A stretch of DNA of 64,000 bases from an uncultured Alphaproteobacteria bacterium (GTDB taxonomy: Bacteria; Pseudomonadota; Alphaproteobacteria; Micropepsales; Micropepsaceae), in assembly GCA_902826695.1 (NCBI GenBank), contig CADEFU010000002.1:372001-436000 (forward strand). Direction: 5' to 3'. The position numbers were made by a program, and so were the translations under genes. A model generated the notes under the pieces. The model was not told the DNA's origin. It was given only the letters and a program-made list of their open reading frames with translations, and ran no database searches. Of the stretch, positions 42,486 to 53,117 are shown in pieces. The stretch's first letter is position 1. Every line of letters begins with the position of its first letter.

Positions 42486-45400
42486 GCGGCTTCCAAGAAC
42501 AGCATTTGGCGACGGATCCTTGGACCTCTGCGTGGGTGTCGGCGAACGCGGGCTCGGGCAAGACGCATGTGCTTGTCGACCGGATCGCGCGATTGCTGCT
42601 CGACGGCAGCGCGCCGGACCGGCTGTTGTGCCTGACCTTCACGCGAGCGGCGGCGGCGGAAATGGCGACGCGGTTGTTCAAGCGGCTTGGTGCGTGGACG
42701 TTGCTCCCTGACATCGAGCTTGCGCGCGAGCTTGAGGCTTTGACCGGGCTCGACGCCGATGCCGAGATGTTGGAGCGGGCGCGGCGCCTGTTCGCGGAAG
42801 CGTTGGAGTCGCCGGGCGGGTTGCGTATTCAGACGATCCACGCGTTTTGCGAGCGGTTGCTCAAGCGCTTCCCGCTGGAAGCGGGTGTCGTTCCGCAGTT
42901 CTCCGTGCTCGACGACCGGGCGACGGAGGCGTTGATCGCTGACGCGAAGGACGTGGTGTTGCGCAAGGCGGCGTCGACAGACGCAGAGCTTGCGGATGCG
43001 ATTGCAGCGCTGACGGAGTATGCGGGGGAAGAGAGCTTCGACGCGCTGATGCGCGGCATTGCGGGGGAGCGCGGCTGGGTCGAGCCGTTCCTGGACAGGG
43101 CGGGTGCGCTCAAAGATGTGTTGTGGCGGGCCGTGCAGTTGGATGAGGGCGCGGACGAGCGTTCGATTTTCAGTGACGCGATCGCCGGATTCGATTCGCG
43201 GGATTTGCTGACGACGGCTGGTTTGCTGGAACGCGGCACAGCGCCGGATCGTGAGCGGGCGGCACTTGTCCGGCGGTTTGCTGCGGCGCGAGACCGCGAG
43301 AGCTTCGAACGCTTTATGCGCGTCTTTCTCACGAAAGACGGAAAGCGGCTTGTGCGGCTTGGGTCAAAGCAGGAGATGGCCGCCGATCCGGCGGCCGGTG
43401 CGATGATCGAGCGCCACGCGGATCAGGTGGTGGCTACGCGGGGGCGGCTGAACTCGCTGTTCGTAGCGCAAACGTCGGCGCATCTGCTTTTCGTCGCGCG
43501 AGCGATGCTGAAGGCTTACGCGGCGCTGAAGAGCCGTCGTGCGATGCTGGACTACGACGACTTGATCGCACGCGCGGTTGCGCTGTTTTCGAGTCCCGGG
43601 GCGGGTTGGATTCTCTACAAGCTCGACGGCGGCATCGACCACATTCTGGTCGATGAGGCACAGGATACGAGCCCGCGGCAGTGGGAGATCATCAAAGCGA
43701 TCGCGGAGGAATTCTTCGCGGGCTTCGGCGCCGACCGGCGTCAGCGTGTGGTGCAACGTACGGTGTTTGCGGTCGGCGACACGAAGCAGTCGATCATGTC
43801 GTTCCAGGGCGCGCGACCTCAGTCGTTCGTCGATACGCGCGCCGTGGTCGAGGCGCGGGCATTCGGGGCGAAAGTCGACTTCGTGCGCGTGCCGCTCGTC
43901 AATTCGTTCCGGACGGCGCCGCAGGTGCTGTCGTTCGTGGACGAAGTGTTCGCCGATGCGGCGGCGCGGGACGGCGTGCTGATCGACGAAAGTGAGCTGC
44001 GGCACGTAGCGACGCGGCGCGATATGCCGGGGATGGTCGAGCTTTGGCCTGCTGTGAAGGTGCCGGACTTGCCGGAAGCGGAGGTTTGGGACGCGCCGAA
44101 GGACAGGCTGAGCGCCGATCATCCGGCGGTGACGCTGGCGCAGACGATCGCGAAGCGCATCGCAGGCTGGATCGAGGCCGGCGAGGCCGTGCTCGACAAG
44201 GAGACGAAGACGCTTCGCGCCATGACGGCGGGCGACGTGATGGTGCTGGTTCGGCGGCGCAATCTTCTGACCGAAGAGATCATCCGGCAGTTGAAGCGGC
44301 GGTCGATTCCGGTCGCGGGCGCGGATAGGTTGAAGCTTGCCGAGCATATTGCGGTGATGGACTTGATCGCGCTTGGGCGGTTTGCGCTGATGCCGCGGGA
44401 CGACCTCACATTGGCGACCGTGCTCAAGAGCCCGCTGTGCGGGCTCGACGATGAGGCGTTGTTTGCGCTTGCACATGGGCGAACGCGGCCGCTTTGGCAT
44501 GTGTTGCGCGACAAGGCGGGCGAGCCGCGGTTTGCGGATGCGGTGCAATTTCTGCGGCGGGTGCGCGGACAGGCCGACCGGCTTGCGCCGTACGAATTCT
44601 ACGCGTTCGTGCTGGGCGAGTTGGGCGGGTGGCAAAAGGTGCTGGCGCGGCTTGGCTATGACGCGGCCGATCCGGTCGAAGAGTTTATGAACGCGGCTTT
44701 GGATTTCGAGAGTGCGCAGACGCCTTCGCTTGAGGCGTTCCTGCACGCAATCGAAAGCACGGAGACCGAAATCAAGCGCGATCAAGATCGCGGCGAAGGG
44801 GCTGTGCGCGTCATGACGGTGCACGCGTCGAAGGGGCTTGAGGCACCGATCGTCATTTTGCCGGACACTTGCACGACGCCGCGGCATGGGCGGCACGACA
44901 AGAACTTGCTTGATGCGGATACAGTGCCACTGTGGAAGGTCGAGACGAAGCGCGACGATTCCGTGCGCGCGAAGGCGCGGGCCGACGGGCGCGAAGAACG
45001 GATGCGGGAGTACCGGCGCTTGCTCTACGTGGCGCTGACGCGGGCGCGCGACCGGCTTTATGTGTGCGGGTACGAGGGCAAGGACGGCCGCGAGAACGGG
45101 TGCTGGTACGACCTGACTTCGCGCGCGATGGAGCGGCTTGAGGCAGACCAGCCGATCGACGAAACGGGCGAGGTGTTTTGGCGTTACGGCGAAGCGCCGT
45201 TGCCGGTGAAGGCGGCGGCGGCCGTCAGCGCGCCTTCGCTTGTACTGCCGGCGTGGGCTCGCGCGATGGCGCCGGTTGAGGCGGATATACGTCATGTCGA
45301 GCCGTCGATGGCCGTGCCTGGGCGCGGGAGTGGCGGCGACGGCAGCGGGCTTGGCCTAGAGCGCGGACGCGCAATTCACCGTGCGCTGGAGCAGTTGGCT

Positions 45401-45877
45401 TCGGCGGGACCGGAGACATGGAGCGCGATCGCGACCAACGTGACGGGCGAGTTCATCGCGGAACCGACGCTTGCCCGCACGGTGGTCGCTGAGATTCTTC
45501 GCGTGCGGCGCGACTTGTTGCTCAGCCACATCTTCGGGCCAGGCTCTTACGGCGAGGTGCCGTTGCGCGGGCTTGTGGAGGTCGGCGGTGAAGTCGTCGA
45601 TTTGGCAGCGCGGCTCGACCGGGTTGTCGTCGGTGAACACGACGTCCTGATCGTCGAGTACAAGACCGATAGGGTGGTGCCAAAAGCCGACACGGCAATA
45701 CCGCCACGGTATGTGGCCCAGCTGGCTCTTTACCGACTTGCCGTCGCGCAGCTATTCCCCGATAGACCTGTTAAATGCGCAATCCTCTGGACCGCGGAGG
45801 CGCGGCTTACCGTGCTTTCTTCAAGTGCGCTTCAGCAGGCCGTGAGCGCGCTTGACCCCCTTCATGGGGCTACCTAG
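42482..45877 (+). CDS. addA: AddA helicase-nuclease subunit
   Basis: A 1131-residue UvrD-like helicase. Walker A is SANAGSGKTHVLVDR (about 20-34), TFTRAAAAEM is motif Ia, VDEAQDTSPRQWEII is motif II, GDTKQSIMSFQGA motif III, and VMTVHASKGLEAP and YVALTRARDRLYV are motifs V-VI. The C-terminal nuclease motif is LIVEYKTDRVV. It starts at ATG 42482 inside the addB stop codon. The full set of motifs indicates an active enzyme. Confidence 0.95.
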   Translation: MSGFQEQHLATDPWTSAWVSANAGSGKTHVLVDRIARLLLDGSAPDRLLCLTFTRAAAAEMATRLFKRLGAWTLLPDIELARELEALTGLDADAEMLERARRLFAEALESPGGLRIQTIHAFCERLLKRFPLEAGVVPQFSVLDDRATEALIADAKDVVLRKAASTDAELADAIAALTEYAGEESFDALMRGIAGERGWVEPFLDRAGALKDVLWRAVQLDEGADERSIFSDAIAGFDSRDLLTTAGLLERGTAPDRERAALVRRFAAARDRESFERFMRVFLTKDGKRLVRLGSKQEMAADPAAGAMIERHADQVVATRGRLNSLFVAQTSAHLLFVARAMLKAYAALKSRRAMLDYDDLIARAVALFSSPGAGWILYKLDGGIDHILVDEAQDTSPRQWEIIKAIAEEFFAGFGADRRQRVVQRTVFAVGDTKQSIMSFQGARPQSFVDTRAVVEARAFGAKVDFVRVPLVNSFRTAPQVLSFVDEVFADAAARDGVLIDESELRHVATRRDMPGMVELWPAVKVPDLPEAEVWDAPKDRLSADHPAVTLAQTIAKRIAGWIEAGEAVLDKETKTLRAMTAGDVMVLVRRRNLLTEEIIRQLKRRSIPVAGADRLKLAEHIAVMDLIALGRFALMPRDDLTLATVLKSPLCGLDDEALFALAHGRTRPLWHVLRDKAGEPRFADAVQFLRRVRGQADRLAPYEFYAFVLGELGGWQKVLARLGYDAADPVEEFMNAALDFESAQTPSLEAFLHAIESTETEIKRDQDRGEGAVRVMTVHASKGLEAPIVILPDTCTTPRHGRHDKNLLDADTVPLWKVETKRDDSVRAKARADGREERMREYRRLLYVALTRARDRLYVCGYEGKDGRENGCWYDLTSRAMERLEADQPIDETGEVFWRYGEAPLPVKAAAAVSAPSLVLPAWARAMAPVEADIRHVEPSMAVPGRGSGGDGSGLGLERGRAIHRALEQLASAGPETWSAIATNVTGEFIAEPTLARTVVAEILRVRRDLLLSHIFGPGSYGEVPLRGLVEVGGEVVDLAARLDRVVVGEHDVLIVEYKTDRVVPKADTAIPPRYVAQLALYRLAVAQLFPDRPVKCAILWTAEARLTVLSSSALQQAVSALDPLHGAT

Positions 45878-45909
45878 ATTTGTACCTCACATATTGAAGG
45901 ACGCTAGTT

Positions 45910-46227
45910 ATGGCCGCGAAAGTGACGGATTCGAGTTTCGAGAAGGACGTGATCAATTCGTCCAAGCCGGTGTTGGTCGATTTTTGGGCGGAGTGGTGCA
46001 TGCCTTGCCGGCAGATCGCGCCGGCGCTTGAAGAGTTGTCGACTGAGCTTGGGGCGAAAATAACGGTCGCCAAGATCAACATCGACGAGAATCCGAACGT
46101 GCCGACGAAGTACGGCGTGAAGAGCATTCCGACGCTGATGATTTTCAAGGGCGGCCAAGTGGCAGCGACGAAAGTCGGGCAGATGTCGAAGCAGCGGCTG
46201 AAGGAATGGATCGATTCGACGCTCTGA
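45910..46227 (+). CDS. trxA: Thioredoxin with CMPC active site
   Basis: A 105-residue thioredoxin fold with active site WCMPC (Cys30, Cys33) instead of WCGPC, and cis-Pro SIPTLM. The position 32 bases after addA matches the usual alphaproteobacterial trxA location. The Gly-to-Met change between the cysteines is expected to shift redox potential. A second thioredoxin gene follows after a terminator. Confidence 0.9.
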   Translation: MAAKVTDSSFEKDVINSSKPVLVDFWAEWCMPCRQIAPALEELSTELGAKITVAKINIDENPNVPTKYGVKSIPTLMIFKGGQVAATKVGQMSKQRLKEWIDSTL

Positions 46228-46260
46228 GCCGGATCGGTTCGTTATCTGCGAACTGTGGAA

Positions 46261-46293
46261 ACCGCTCCCGATTTGGGGCGGTTTTCGTTTTTC
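46261..46293 (+). terminator. Rho-independent terminator between the two thioredoxin genes
   Basis: ACCGCTCC and GGGGCGGT pair (one G-T) around a 6-base loop, followed by a T-rich tail TTTTCGTTTTT. It separates the two tandem thioredoxin genes into distinct transcripts. Confidence 0.75.
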
Positions 46294-46386
46294 GGGGGTG
46301 ATTCTGCACGCGGTGATGACTCGACGGGGCCTTCGGCATCCTCCTAGGGTCGCCCTCTTTCGACGATTCAAACGCGGGGGTTTCCG

Positions 46387-46704
46387 ATGAGCGTGACTGT
46401 CAACGACGCAACGTTTCAACGCGATGTTCTGGGCTCGGCTAAGCCGGTGCTGGTCGACTTTTTCACCGAGTGGTGCGCGCCGTGCAAGCCGCTGGCCGTA
46501 TCTTTGGACGAGTTGTCGAAAGAGATCGGCGACAAGATCACGATCGCGAAAGTGAACGCCGAGGAGAGCCCCACGATCACGAACAAGTACGGCGTGCGTG
46601 GGTTCCCGACGATGCTGATCTTCAAAGGCGGCGAAGTGCTGGCTTCACGCGCCGGCGCAATGCCGAAGGGCAAGATCAAAGAGTGGATCGAGCAATCGAT
46701 TTAG
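46387..46704 (+). CDS. Second thioredoxin, CAPC active site
   Basis: A 105-residue thioredoxin with active site WCAPC (Cys30, Cys33) and cis-Pro GFPTML. It has the same length and same cysteine positions as the preceding gene, and close similarity throughout (VLVDF, NKYGV, FKGGEV), so the two look like a tandem duplication that has diverged. It has its own leader after a terminator. The stop is 20 bases from the convergent folC stop. Confidence 0.88.
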   Translation: MSVTVNDATFQRDVLGSAKPVLVDFFTEWCAPCKPLAVSLDELSKEIGDKITIAKVNAEESPTITNKYGVRGFPTMLIFKGGEVLASRAGAMPKGKIKEWIEQSI

Positions 46705-46724
46705 CGGGCTCGCGCCGGTGCCTG

Positions 46725-48059
46725 TCAGCTGTTCTCGCGCAATACGGCGCCGGCCAAACGTAGCGAGCCGCAGATGACGATGCGGGGCGGTATTTTCGAC
46801 TTGGTGAGTTGAGCGCGGGCTTCGATTTGAAGCATCGCGTCTTCAATGGAGGGTGCTGGGTGCGCGTCGAGGCCCTCGGCGTGGGCGGCATCGTAGAGCT
46901 GGCCCGCGCCAAGGCTTGAAGGTTCGCCGGGGATTTCGACCGTGGTCACGTGCTTTGCGAGGCCGCGGAAGGCGGCGAAGAAGCCGCGCGGGTCTTTCGT
47001 CTGCAGCATACCGCAGATGAGGTAGAGCGGGCGGGGCGTTGTCTCTTCGAGATCGGCGATAGCATGGGCGAGAGCGCGACCGCCGTGCGGGTTGTGGGCG
47101 CCGTCGAGCCAGATCTCGGCCTCTTTCGGTGCCGCTTTGACGAGAGGGCCGCGGGACAAGCGTTGTAGGCGCGCTTGCCACTCCACGGACATCATGCCGT
47201 CTTCGAAGGCTTTGTCGTCCAGTTTGAACGCCGTCGATTTGCGCAGCGCGGCGATTGCCATGGCGGCGTTGATGATTTGGTGCGCGCCGGCGAGCCGTGG
47301 CATCGGCAGGTCGAGCAGGCCGTCTTCGTCTTGGTAGACCATGCGGCGATGTTCTTCGTGCGCCATGAAGCCTTCGCCGGAGCCCCACATTGCGAGCGGG
47401 ATGCCGAGCGCTTCCGCTTTGTCTTCGAGCACTTCGCGCGCGTCGTCGGTTTGCGGACCGACGATGCAGGGGACGCGGCGCTTCATAATGCCGGCTTTTT
47501 CACCCGCGATCGTTTTGATGTCGTCGCCCAGATAGTGTTGGTGGTCGAGGTCCACGGGCGTGATGACGGTTACCGCTGGCCGGTCGATTACGTTCGTGGC
47601 GTCGAGCTTGCCGCCGAGGCCAACCTCCAGAATCAACGCGTCGGCCTTGCGGCGCGAGAAGGCGAGGAAGGCCGCAGCCGTCGTGATTTCGAAGAACGTG
47701 ATCGGCTCGCCCGCGTTTGCGACTTCGCATTCCTCAAGCAATGCCGCGAGTTCGTCTTCGTCGATCAGCTTGCCGCTCAAACGGATGCGCTCGTGAAAGC
47801 GGACGAGGTGGGGCGACGTATAGACGTGGACGCGTTTGCCCCCGGCTTCCAGGATCGAACGCAGAAAGGCGCAGGTCGAGCCTTTGCCGTTTGTGCCGGC
47901 GACGTGGATTACGGGGGGGACGCGGCGCTCTGGGTTGCCGAGCTTTGCGAGCAGGCGCTCGATGCGGCCGAGCGAAAGGTCGATTACCTTCGGATGAAGG
48001 GACATCAGGCGGGCGAGGATCTCATCGCTCGCCAGCGCGTCCGGAGACGGGGCGCTCAT
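46725..48059 (-). CDS. folC: Bifunctional folylpolyglutamate/dihydrofolate synthase
   Basis: A 444-residue Mur-ligase-fold enzyme. ATP-binding [31 protein letters not shown] (folate-binding), [13 protein letters not shown], and LDGAHNPHG at the C-terminal hinge. It adds glutamate to dihydropteroate and folates. ATG 48059 overlaps the accD stop by 4 bases (ATGA), giving the conserved accD-folC order. Confidence 0.95.
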   Translation of the reverse strand: MSAPSPDALASDEILARLMSLHPKVIDLSLGRIERLLAKLGNPERRVPPVIHVAGTNGKGSTCAFLRSILEAGGKRVHVYTSPHLVRFHERIRLSGKLIDEDELAALLEECEVANAGEPITFFEITTAAAFLAFSRRKADALILEVGLGGKLDATNVIDRPAVTVITPVDLDHQHYLGDDIKTIAGEKAGIMKRRVPCIVGPQTDDAREVLEDKAEALGIPLAMWGSGEGFMAHEEHRRMVYQDEDGLLDLPMPRLAGAHQIINAAMAIAALRKSTAFKLDDKAFEDGMMSVEWQARLQRLSRGPLVKAAPKEAEIWLDGAHNPHGGRALAHAIADLEETTPRPLYLICGMLQTKDPRGFFAAFRGLAKHVTTVEIPGEPSSLGAGQLYDAAHAEGLDAHPAPSIEDAMLQIEARAQLTKSKIPPRIVICGSLRLAGAVLRENS

Positions 48060-48979
48060 GACGTCGGTTGTTTTGGGCTCACGTAGGACGGCATTGCGTA
48101 CGGGCCAACAGCCGCCACGGCGCGTGATGCTTTGCGCGCAAGAAGCTTTAGCACGCGGCCGAGGGCGTCGCGCATCTTGTGACGGTGCACGACCATATCG
48201 ACCATGCCGTGGTCGAGCAGGTATTCGGCGCGTTGGAAGCCTTCCGGCAGTTTTTCGCGGATCGTGTTTTCGATCACGCGCGGGCCCGCGAAGCCAATGA
48301 GCGCACCGGGCTCGGAGACATGGATGTCGCCCAGCATCGCGTACGACGCTGTAACGCCGCCCGTCGTCGGGTCAGTGTGGCAGACGATGTAGGGCAGGCC
48401 CGCTTCGCGCAGCATCTGTACCGCGATCGTCACGCGCGGCATCTGCATAAGGGAGAGGATGCCTTCCTGCATGCGGGCGCCGCCGGAGGCGGTGAAGAGT
48501 ACAAACGGCGTTTTGTGGTCGATCGCCGCGCGCATGGCGGCAATCAGGCCTTCGCCAACGGCCATTCCGAGCGAACCGCCCATGAAGTCGAAGGATTGGA
48601 TCGCGACCGTTGTGCGCACACCTGCGATGTTGCCGCGTGCGGCTTTGAGCGCGTCGAGCTCGCCGGTCTTTGCGCGGGCTTCGCGCAAGCGGTCGGCGTA
48701 GCGCTTTTCATCTTTGAACTTCAACGGATCGAGCGGCACTTCTGGAAGCGCGATGTCTTCCCAAGCGCCTTCATCGAAAAGAACTTTCATGCGCGCAACC
48801 GCGCCGATCTTCATGTGCGCGTCGCAGTGCATGCACACGAATTGCGCGGCCTCAAGGTCGCGGTGGAAGATCATGCCCGAGCATTGCGGGCACTTGCGCC
48901 AGAGGTTGTCTGGTGTTTCGGACTTCGCACTCCAAAGCGATTTGATCTTTGGACGGACGAAGTTGCTGATCCAATTCAT
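48056..48979 (-). CDS. accD: Acetyl-CoA carboxylase carboxyltransferase beta subunit
   Basis: A 307-residue subunit of the fatty-acid committing enzyme. The N-terminal zinc ribbon has Cys30, Cys33, Cys49, Cys52 ([17 protein letters not shown]). The crotonase-fold part reads [29 protein letters not shown] and [12 protein letters not shown]. It works with AccA (not here) to carboxylate acetyl-CoA. It lies 61 bases after trpA on the same strand. Confidence 0.95.
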   Translation of the reverse strand: MNWISNFVRPKIKSLWSAKSETPDNLWRKCPQCSGMIFHRDLEAAQFVCMHCDAHMKIGAVARMKVLFDEGAWEDIALPEVPLDPLKFKDEKRYADRLREARAKTGELDALKAARGNIAGVRTTVAIQSFDFMGGSLGMAVGEGLIAAMRAAIDHKTPFVLFTASGGARMQEGILSLMQMPRVTIAVQMLREAGLPYIVCHTDPTTGGVTASYAMLGDIHVSEPGALIGFAGPRVIENTIREKLPEGFQRAEYLLDHGMVDMVVHRHKMRDALGRVLKLLARKASRAVAAVGPYAMPSYVSPKQPTS

Positions 48980-49040
48980 GCGCTGACCGCCGCGTTACCG
49001 AACTTAGCTGTTTACCATTCCCCGGCCGGACCGCCGCCTG

Positions 49041-49865
49041 TCAGATTCGAGCGCCATGCGCCGAAGCAGCGAGCCTTCGAACCAAGCTTAGCACAGCTTC
49101 GGGGGCGCCAGGCGAGAGTTTGCCGTCAGGGCCTACGAATCGGCTAATTTCTGCGACTAAGGCAGAGCCTACAACCGCCGCATCAGCGGTTTGGGCCACT
49201 GCCTTTGCATCAGATTCAGACTTAATGCCGAAGCCGACCGCGATCGGAAGATGTGTGGCGGCCTTGAGCGGTTTCAAGGCTTTAGCGACCGAAATTGGGT
49301 CGATGTCTTTGGTGCCCGTGACCCCAGTGATGGAGACGTAATAGAGGAAGCCGCTGGCGCCATCGAGGACAGCCGGCAGGCGCTTGGCGTCGGTTGTGGG
49401 GGTCGAGAGGCGGATGATGTCGAGCCCCGCTGCCTTTGTGTAGGGGCGCAGCTCATGATCCTCCTCAGGCGGAAGATCGACGACGATCAAGCCGTCGACG
49501 CCAGCCTCGTGCGCGTCTTTGCAGAACTTTTCGCCGCCGTAGGAATAAATCGGGTTGTAGTAGCCCATCAGAACGATCGGCGTTGTGCGATCGTTCGCGC
49601 GGAAGCGGCGCACGAGGTCGAGCGTCTTGGCCATCGTGTGGCCCGCTTTGAGGGCGCGTAGCGAGCCTAACTGGATCGCGGGACCGTCGGCCATCGGATC
49701 GGTGAAGGGCATGCCGAGCTCAATGACGTCGGCGCCGGCGGCGGGGAGACCCTTCAAGATCTCGAACGAGGTTTCGAGGTTCGGGTCGCCCGCGGTGATG
49801 AACGCGACGAAGCCGGCGCGGTTTTGCTTTTTCAGGTCAGCGAAGCGTTGGGCGATACGGCTCAC
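49041..49865 (-). CDS. trpA: Tryptophan synthase alpha subunit
   Basis: A 274-residue TIM barrel that cleaves indole-3-glycerol phosphate. The catalytic acids fall at Glu49 and Asp60 ([18 protein letters not shown]), the same numbers as the Salmonella enzyme, which supports the GTG start at 49865. The phosphate loop reads SITGVTG and GFGIKSES. The GTG overlaps the trpB TGA (GTGA). Confidence 0.95.
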   Translation of the reverse strand: MSRIAQRFADLKKQNRAGFVAFITAGDPNLETSFEILKGLPAAGADVIELGMPFTDPMADGPAIQLGSLRALKAGHTMAKTLDLVRRFRANDRTTPIVLMGYYNPIYSYGGEKFCKDAHEAGVDGLIVVDLPPEEDHELRPYTKAAGLDIIRLSTPTTDAKRLPAVLDGASGFLYYVSITGVTGTKDIDPISVAKALKPLKAATHLPIAVGFGIKSESDAKAVAQTADAAVVGSALVAEISRFVGPDGKLSPGAPEAVLSLVRRLAASAHGARI

Positions 49866-51079
49866 AGTTTCACCCCCAAACGCTCGGCCACTGCAAAGAT
49901 GTCTTTGTCGCCGCGGCCGCACATGTTCATGAGGATGATCTTGTCCTTCGGCATTTGCTTGGCGAGCTTTTGCGTGAAGGCGACAGCGTGCGCGGGTTCC
50001 AAGGCCGGGATGATGCCTTCTTGCTTGGCGCAGAGTTGGAACGCGTCGAGTGCTTCCATGTCGGTCGCGTGCACGTAGTTCACGCGCTTCATGTCGTGCA
50101 GCCAGGCGTGCTCGGGGCCGATGCCGGGGTAGTCGAGGCCGGCCGAGATCGAATGCGCTTCGATGATTTGGCCGTCGTCGTCTTGCAGCAGGTAGGTGCG
50201 GTTGCCGTGGAGGACGCCGGGCCTTCCGCCGGCAAGCGAGGCCGCGTGCTGGCCGGTCTCGATGCCGTGCCCCGCCGCTTCGACGCCGTAGAGCGCGACG
50301 TCGGGGTCATCGAGGAAGGGATAGAACAAGCCCATCGCATTCGAGCCGCCGCCAATGCAGGCGACGGCGGCGTCGGGCAGGCGGCCTTCGCGTGCGAGCA
50401 TCTGTGCGCGCGCTTCCTTGCCGATGACCGATTGGAAGTCGCGCACCAACGCTGGGTAGGGATGGGGCCCGGCAACGGTGCCGATGATGTAGAACGTGTT
50501 TTCGACGTTCGACACCCAGTCGCGGAGTGCCTCGTTCATGGCGTCTTTGAGCGTGCGCGAGCCGCTGCTGACAGGGCGCACCTCGGCGCCCAGCAGGCGC
50601 ATGCGGAAGACGTTCGGCGATTGGCGCTTGATGTCGTCCTCGCCCATGTAGATCACGCAGGGCAGGCCGAAGCGGGCGGCGACGGTTGCTGTCGCCACGC
50701 CGTGTTGGCCCGCGCCCGTCTCTGCGATGATGCGCGTCTTGCCCATGCGGCGGGCGAGCAAGATTTGGCCCATGCAATTGTTGATCTTGTGCGCGCCCGT
50801 GTGGTTGAGCTCATCGCGCTTGAAGTAGATTTTGGGCCCACCGAAATTTTCGGTCAGGCGCTCGGCGAAATAGAGTGGCGAGGGGCGGCCTACATAGTGT
50901 TCCAAAAAATCGTCGAGCTCGGCCTGAAAGCTTGGGTCCGCTTTGGCTGCGTTGTAGGCGCGCTCGAGGTCGAGGATCAGCGGCATCAACGTTTCGGCGA
51001 CATAGCGGCCGCCATAGAGGCCGAAATGGCCCTGCGCGTCGGGGCCGGTTTTATAGGAGTTCGGTTTCATCTGGCTCAT
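49862..51079 (-). CDS. trpB: Tryptophan synthase beta subunit
   Basis: A 405-residue PLP enzyme joining indole and serine. PLP Schiff-base Lys98 is in [24 protein letters not shown] is the substrate loop, and [13 protein letters not shown] the phosphate-binding loop. ATG 51079 overlaps the trpF stop (ATGA). The 58 extra codons open upstream overlap trpF and are not part of the gene. Confidence 0.96.
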   Translation of the reverse strand: MSQMKPNSYKTGPDAQGHFGLYGGRYVAETLMPLILDLERAYNAAKADPSFQAELDDFLEHYVGRPSPLYFAERLTENFGGPKIYFKRDELNHTGAHKINNCMGQILLARRMGKTRIIAETGAGQHGVATATVAARFGLPCVIYMGEDDIKRQSPNVFRMRLLGAEVRPVSSGSRTLKDAMNEALRDWVSNVENTFYIIGTVAGPHPYPALVRDFQSVIGKEARAQMLAREGRLPDAAVACIGGGSNAMGLFYPFLDDPDVALYGVEAAGHGIETGQHAASLAGGRPGVLHGNRTYLLQDDDGQIIEAHSISAGLDYPGIGPEHAWLHDMKRVNYVHATDMEALDAFQLCAKQEGIIPALEPAHAVAFTQKLAKQMPKDKIILMNMCGRGDKDIFAVAERLGVKL

Positions 51080-51723
51080 GGGTGGTTTCCGGCGAAGGCC
51101 AAGCGCGCTGCGGCGACGAAGCGTTCGATCAGTTGTGGATCCTTTTTGCCGCGCGCGATTTCGACGCCGGACGAAACGTCGACGGCGTGGGTGCGCGTGA
51201 GGCGAATGGCGTCGGCGACGTTCTCTGCGGTGAGGCCGCCCGAGAGCATCCAAGGTTTGGTCCAGGTCTGGCCCGCGATCAGGCTCCAGTCGAAGACCAG
51301 GCCGTTGCCACCGGGCAGTTCACCTGGTTTGGCGTCGAACAGCAGCCAGTCAGCGACCTGTTCGTATGTGCGGGCGCGGGCGATGTCAGCTGCGGTTTCG
51401 ATGGCGACCGCTTTCATCACCGGCACGCGGAACATGTTGCGGATGGCGCTGACGCGCTCCGGCGGTTCGTCGCCGTGGAGCTGCCACATCTGCGGGTGAA
51501 GGCCGGCCGAGATTTCGTGCAGCGTTTCGTCGTTGGCGTCGACCGTGAGCGCGACGCTGCGCAGGCCTGGTGCGCGCTCCGCCAGCTTGCCGGCCTCTGT
51601 GGCCGACACCTGGCGCGGGCTCTTGGGATAGAAGTTGAAGCCGATATGCGTCGCGCCGGCGCGGGCGGCGGCGTCGATCGCATCGGCCGTTTTCACGCCG
51701 CAGATTTTGACGGCGATGCTCAT
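51076..51723 (-). CDS. trpF: Phosphoribosylanthranilate isomerase
   Basis: A 215-residue TIM barrel. The start [13 protein letters not shown] contains the catalytic Cys8, and [10 protein letters not shown] the catalytic Asp region; [12 protein letters not shown] binds the phosphate. It overlaps pyrF upstream and trpB downstream, both by 4 bases, so pyrF-trpF-trpB-trpA is one coupled unit. Confidence 0.94.
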   Translation of the reverse strand: MSIAVKICGVKTADAIDAAARAGATHIGFNFYPKSPRQVSATEAGKLAERAPGLRSVALTVDANDETLHEISAGLHPQMWQLHGDEPPERVSAIRNMFRVPVMKAVAIETAADIARARTYEQVADWLLFDAKPGELPGGNGLVFDWSLIAGQTWTKPWMLSGGLTAENVADAIRLTRTHAVDVSSGVEIARGKKDPQLIERFVAAARLAFAGNHP

Positions 51724-52439
51724 GCCGCGGTGGTGAGCAGGTCGTCGCGAATGGCGCGCGCGGCGGCTGCCGGATCGGCGGCTTCCGTGATCGGGCGGCC
51801 GATGACGAGGATGTCGGCGCCGAGCTTCACCGCTTCGCGCGGGGTCATCACGCGCTTTTGGTCGCCTAGCGCCGCGCCCGCGGGACGGATGCCGGGAACG
51901 ATCAGCATGAAGTCGAGCCCCAGTTCGCGGCGCAGAGGTTCGATCTCGTGGGCGCTGCAGACGACACCGTCGAGCCCTGAGTTCTTTGCGAGCGTCGCCA
52001 GGCGGATGACGTGTTCGGACGGCGTGCCGGTGACACCCGTTGCGGTCAGATCCGATTGATCGAGGCTGGTCAGCATCGTGACGCCGATGACCTTCGGGCG
52101 CTTCGCACCGGCGGTGACGGCGGCGTCGGCTGCGGCGCGCATCATCGCAGCGCCGCCGGCGCAGTGCACGTTCACGACTGCAACACCAAGCGGGAGCACG
52201 GCGCGGATGCCGCCCGCGACGGTGTTCGGGATGTCGTGCAGCTTCAGGTCGGCGAAGACGGGCAGGCCCACGTCGGCGATTTTCGCAACACCCTGCGGCC
52301 CGTTCGCATTGAAAAACTCGAGGCCGATTTTGAGACCTCCGACGTAGGGCGCGATCGCCTTCGCCCAGGCGAGGGCTTTGCCGACATCGGTCGTGTCGAG
52401 GGCACAGAAGATGGGATTTTTGGCGGCGTTCTGGGTCAT
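51720..52439 (-). CDS. pyrF: Orotidine 5'-phosphate decarboxylase
   Basis: A 239-residue enzyme of pyrimidine synthesis. The catalytic D-x-K-x-x-D is VFADLKLHDIPNT (Asp64, Lys66, Asp69), with IVPGIRP and ADILVIGRPI near the C-terminus. It heads the coupled pyrF-trpFBA run. ATG 52439 lies 66 bases from the upstream methyltransferase gene. Confidence 0.95.
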   Translation of the reverse strand: MTQNAAKNPIFCALDTTDVGKALAWAKAIAPYVGGLKIGLEFFNANGPQGVAKIADVGLPVFADLKLHDIPNTVAGGIRAVLPLGVAVVNVHCAGGAAMMRAAADAAVTAGAKRPKVIGVTMLTSLDQSDLTATGVTGTPSEHVIRLATLAKNSGLDGVVCSAHEIEPLRRELGLDFMLIVPGIRPAGAALGDQKRVMTPREAVKLGADILVIGRPITEAADPAAAARAIRDDLLTTAA

Positions 52440-52505
52440 GTTGCGCCGCTTATAGGCAGGGGCGGCGGAGGTGGCAACGCGGAAGGTAAATTCTGGCGCT
52501 CGGGA

Positions 52506-53117
52506 CTATTCCGGCCGGGCCACCAGGCCGTGGGAGGCGGTGTCGATGGGCTGGTCGATGACGAGTGCGAATTGCGCGGCGGCAAGGGCGGCTCTTGTAC
52601 CTACCACTTCGTTGCCTGAGCGGCTGATCGGGTTGGGCAGCCAAGCTGGCGGATTACGGCCGTGGTTGCGCAGGATCAGCACGAGCTTGCCGTGAGGCGC
52701 GAGCTGCGTGCGCAGGCGGGCGAGCGTGTTTGCGGGATCGCTCCAGAATTGGAACGAATGGATGGCGGCGACGGCGTCGAAGGTCTCGGTCGGCCAGTAG
52801 GCTGCTGTGTCGTCGCCGGTTCGCACCTCGATCTCGCAGGTCTTGGCAAATTTGCGCAGACGATTGGCCGCCATTCCGACCACGAGTTCGGCGGGATCGA
52901 CGCCGCGCAAGCGCCGGACCTTGAGCTTGCTTGCCGCAAGTTCGAGGAAGCGGCCAGTGCCGAAGCCAATCTCGTAGAGGCTCTTCGGCGGCGTGTCTTT
53001 AAGCGCGTCGACCGCCCAGCGGTAGCTGCCTTCGTTCATGCGCTCCATGAGCGCTGCGAAGATCCGGCCGAGCAAGCCGTGCGGGCGCATCGCTTGAGAG
53101 AGATTGGTTTCGGTCAT
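52506..53117 (-). CDS. Class I SAM-dependent methyltransferase
   Basis: A 203-residue methyltransferase. SAM-binding motif I is SLYEIGFGTGRFLELAA, the acidic turn is RGVDPAELVVG, and the motif IV region is FDAVAAIHSFQFW. The substrate is unknown; the layout resembles UbiE/methyltransferase-11 proteins acting on small molecules or lipids. Its ATG overlaps the nucleoside-hydrolase stop by 4 bases, so the two are coupled. A frame open to 53165 lies within that gene. Confidence 0.85.
   Translation of the reverse strand: MTETNLSQAMRPHGLLGRIFAALMERMNEGSYRWAVDALKDTPPKSLYEIGFGTGRFLELAASKLKVRRLRGVDPAELVVGMAANRLRKFAKTCEIEVRTGDDTAAYWPTETFDAVAAIHSFQFWSDPANTLARLRTQLAPHGKLVLILRNHGRNPPAWLPNPISRSGNEVVGTRAALAAAQFALVIDQPIDTASHGLVARPE

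Noticed and set aside
43364..45295. A 643-codon minus-strand open frame opposite addA
   Set aside because: Antisense shadow of a gene with a complete set of helicase and nuclease motifs.
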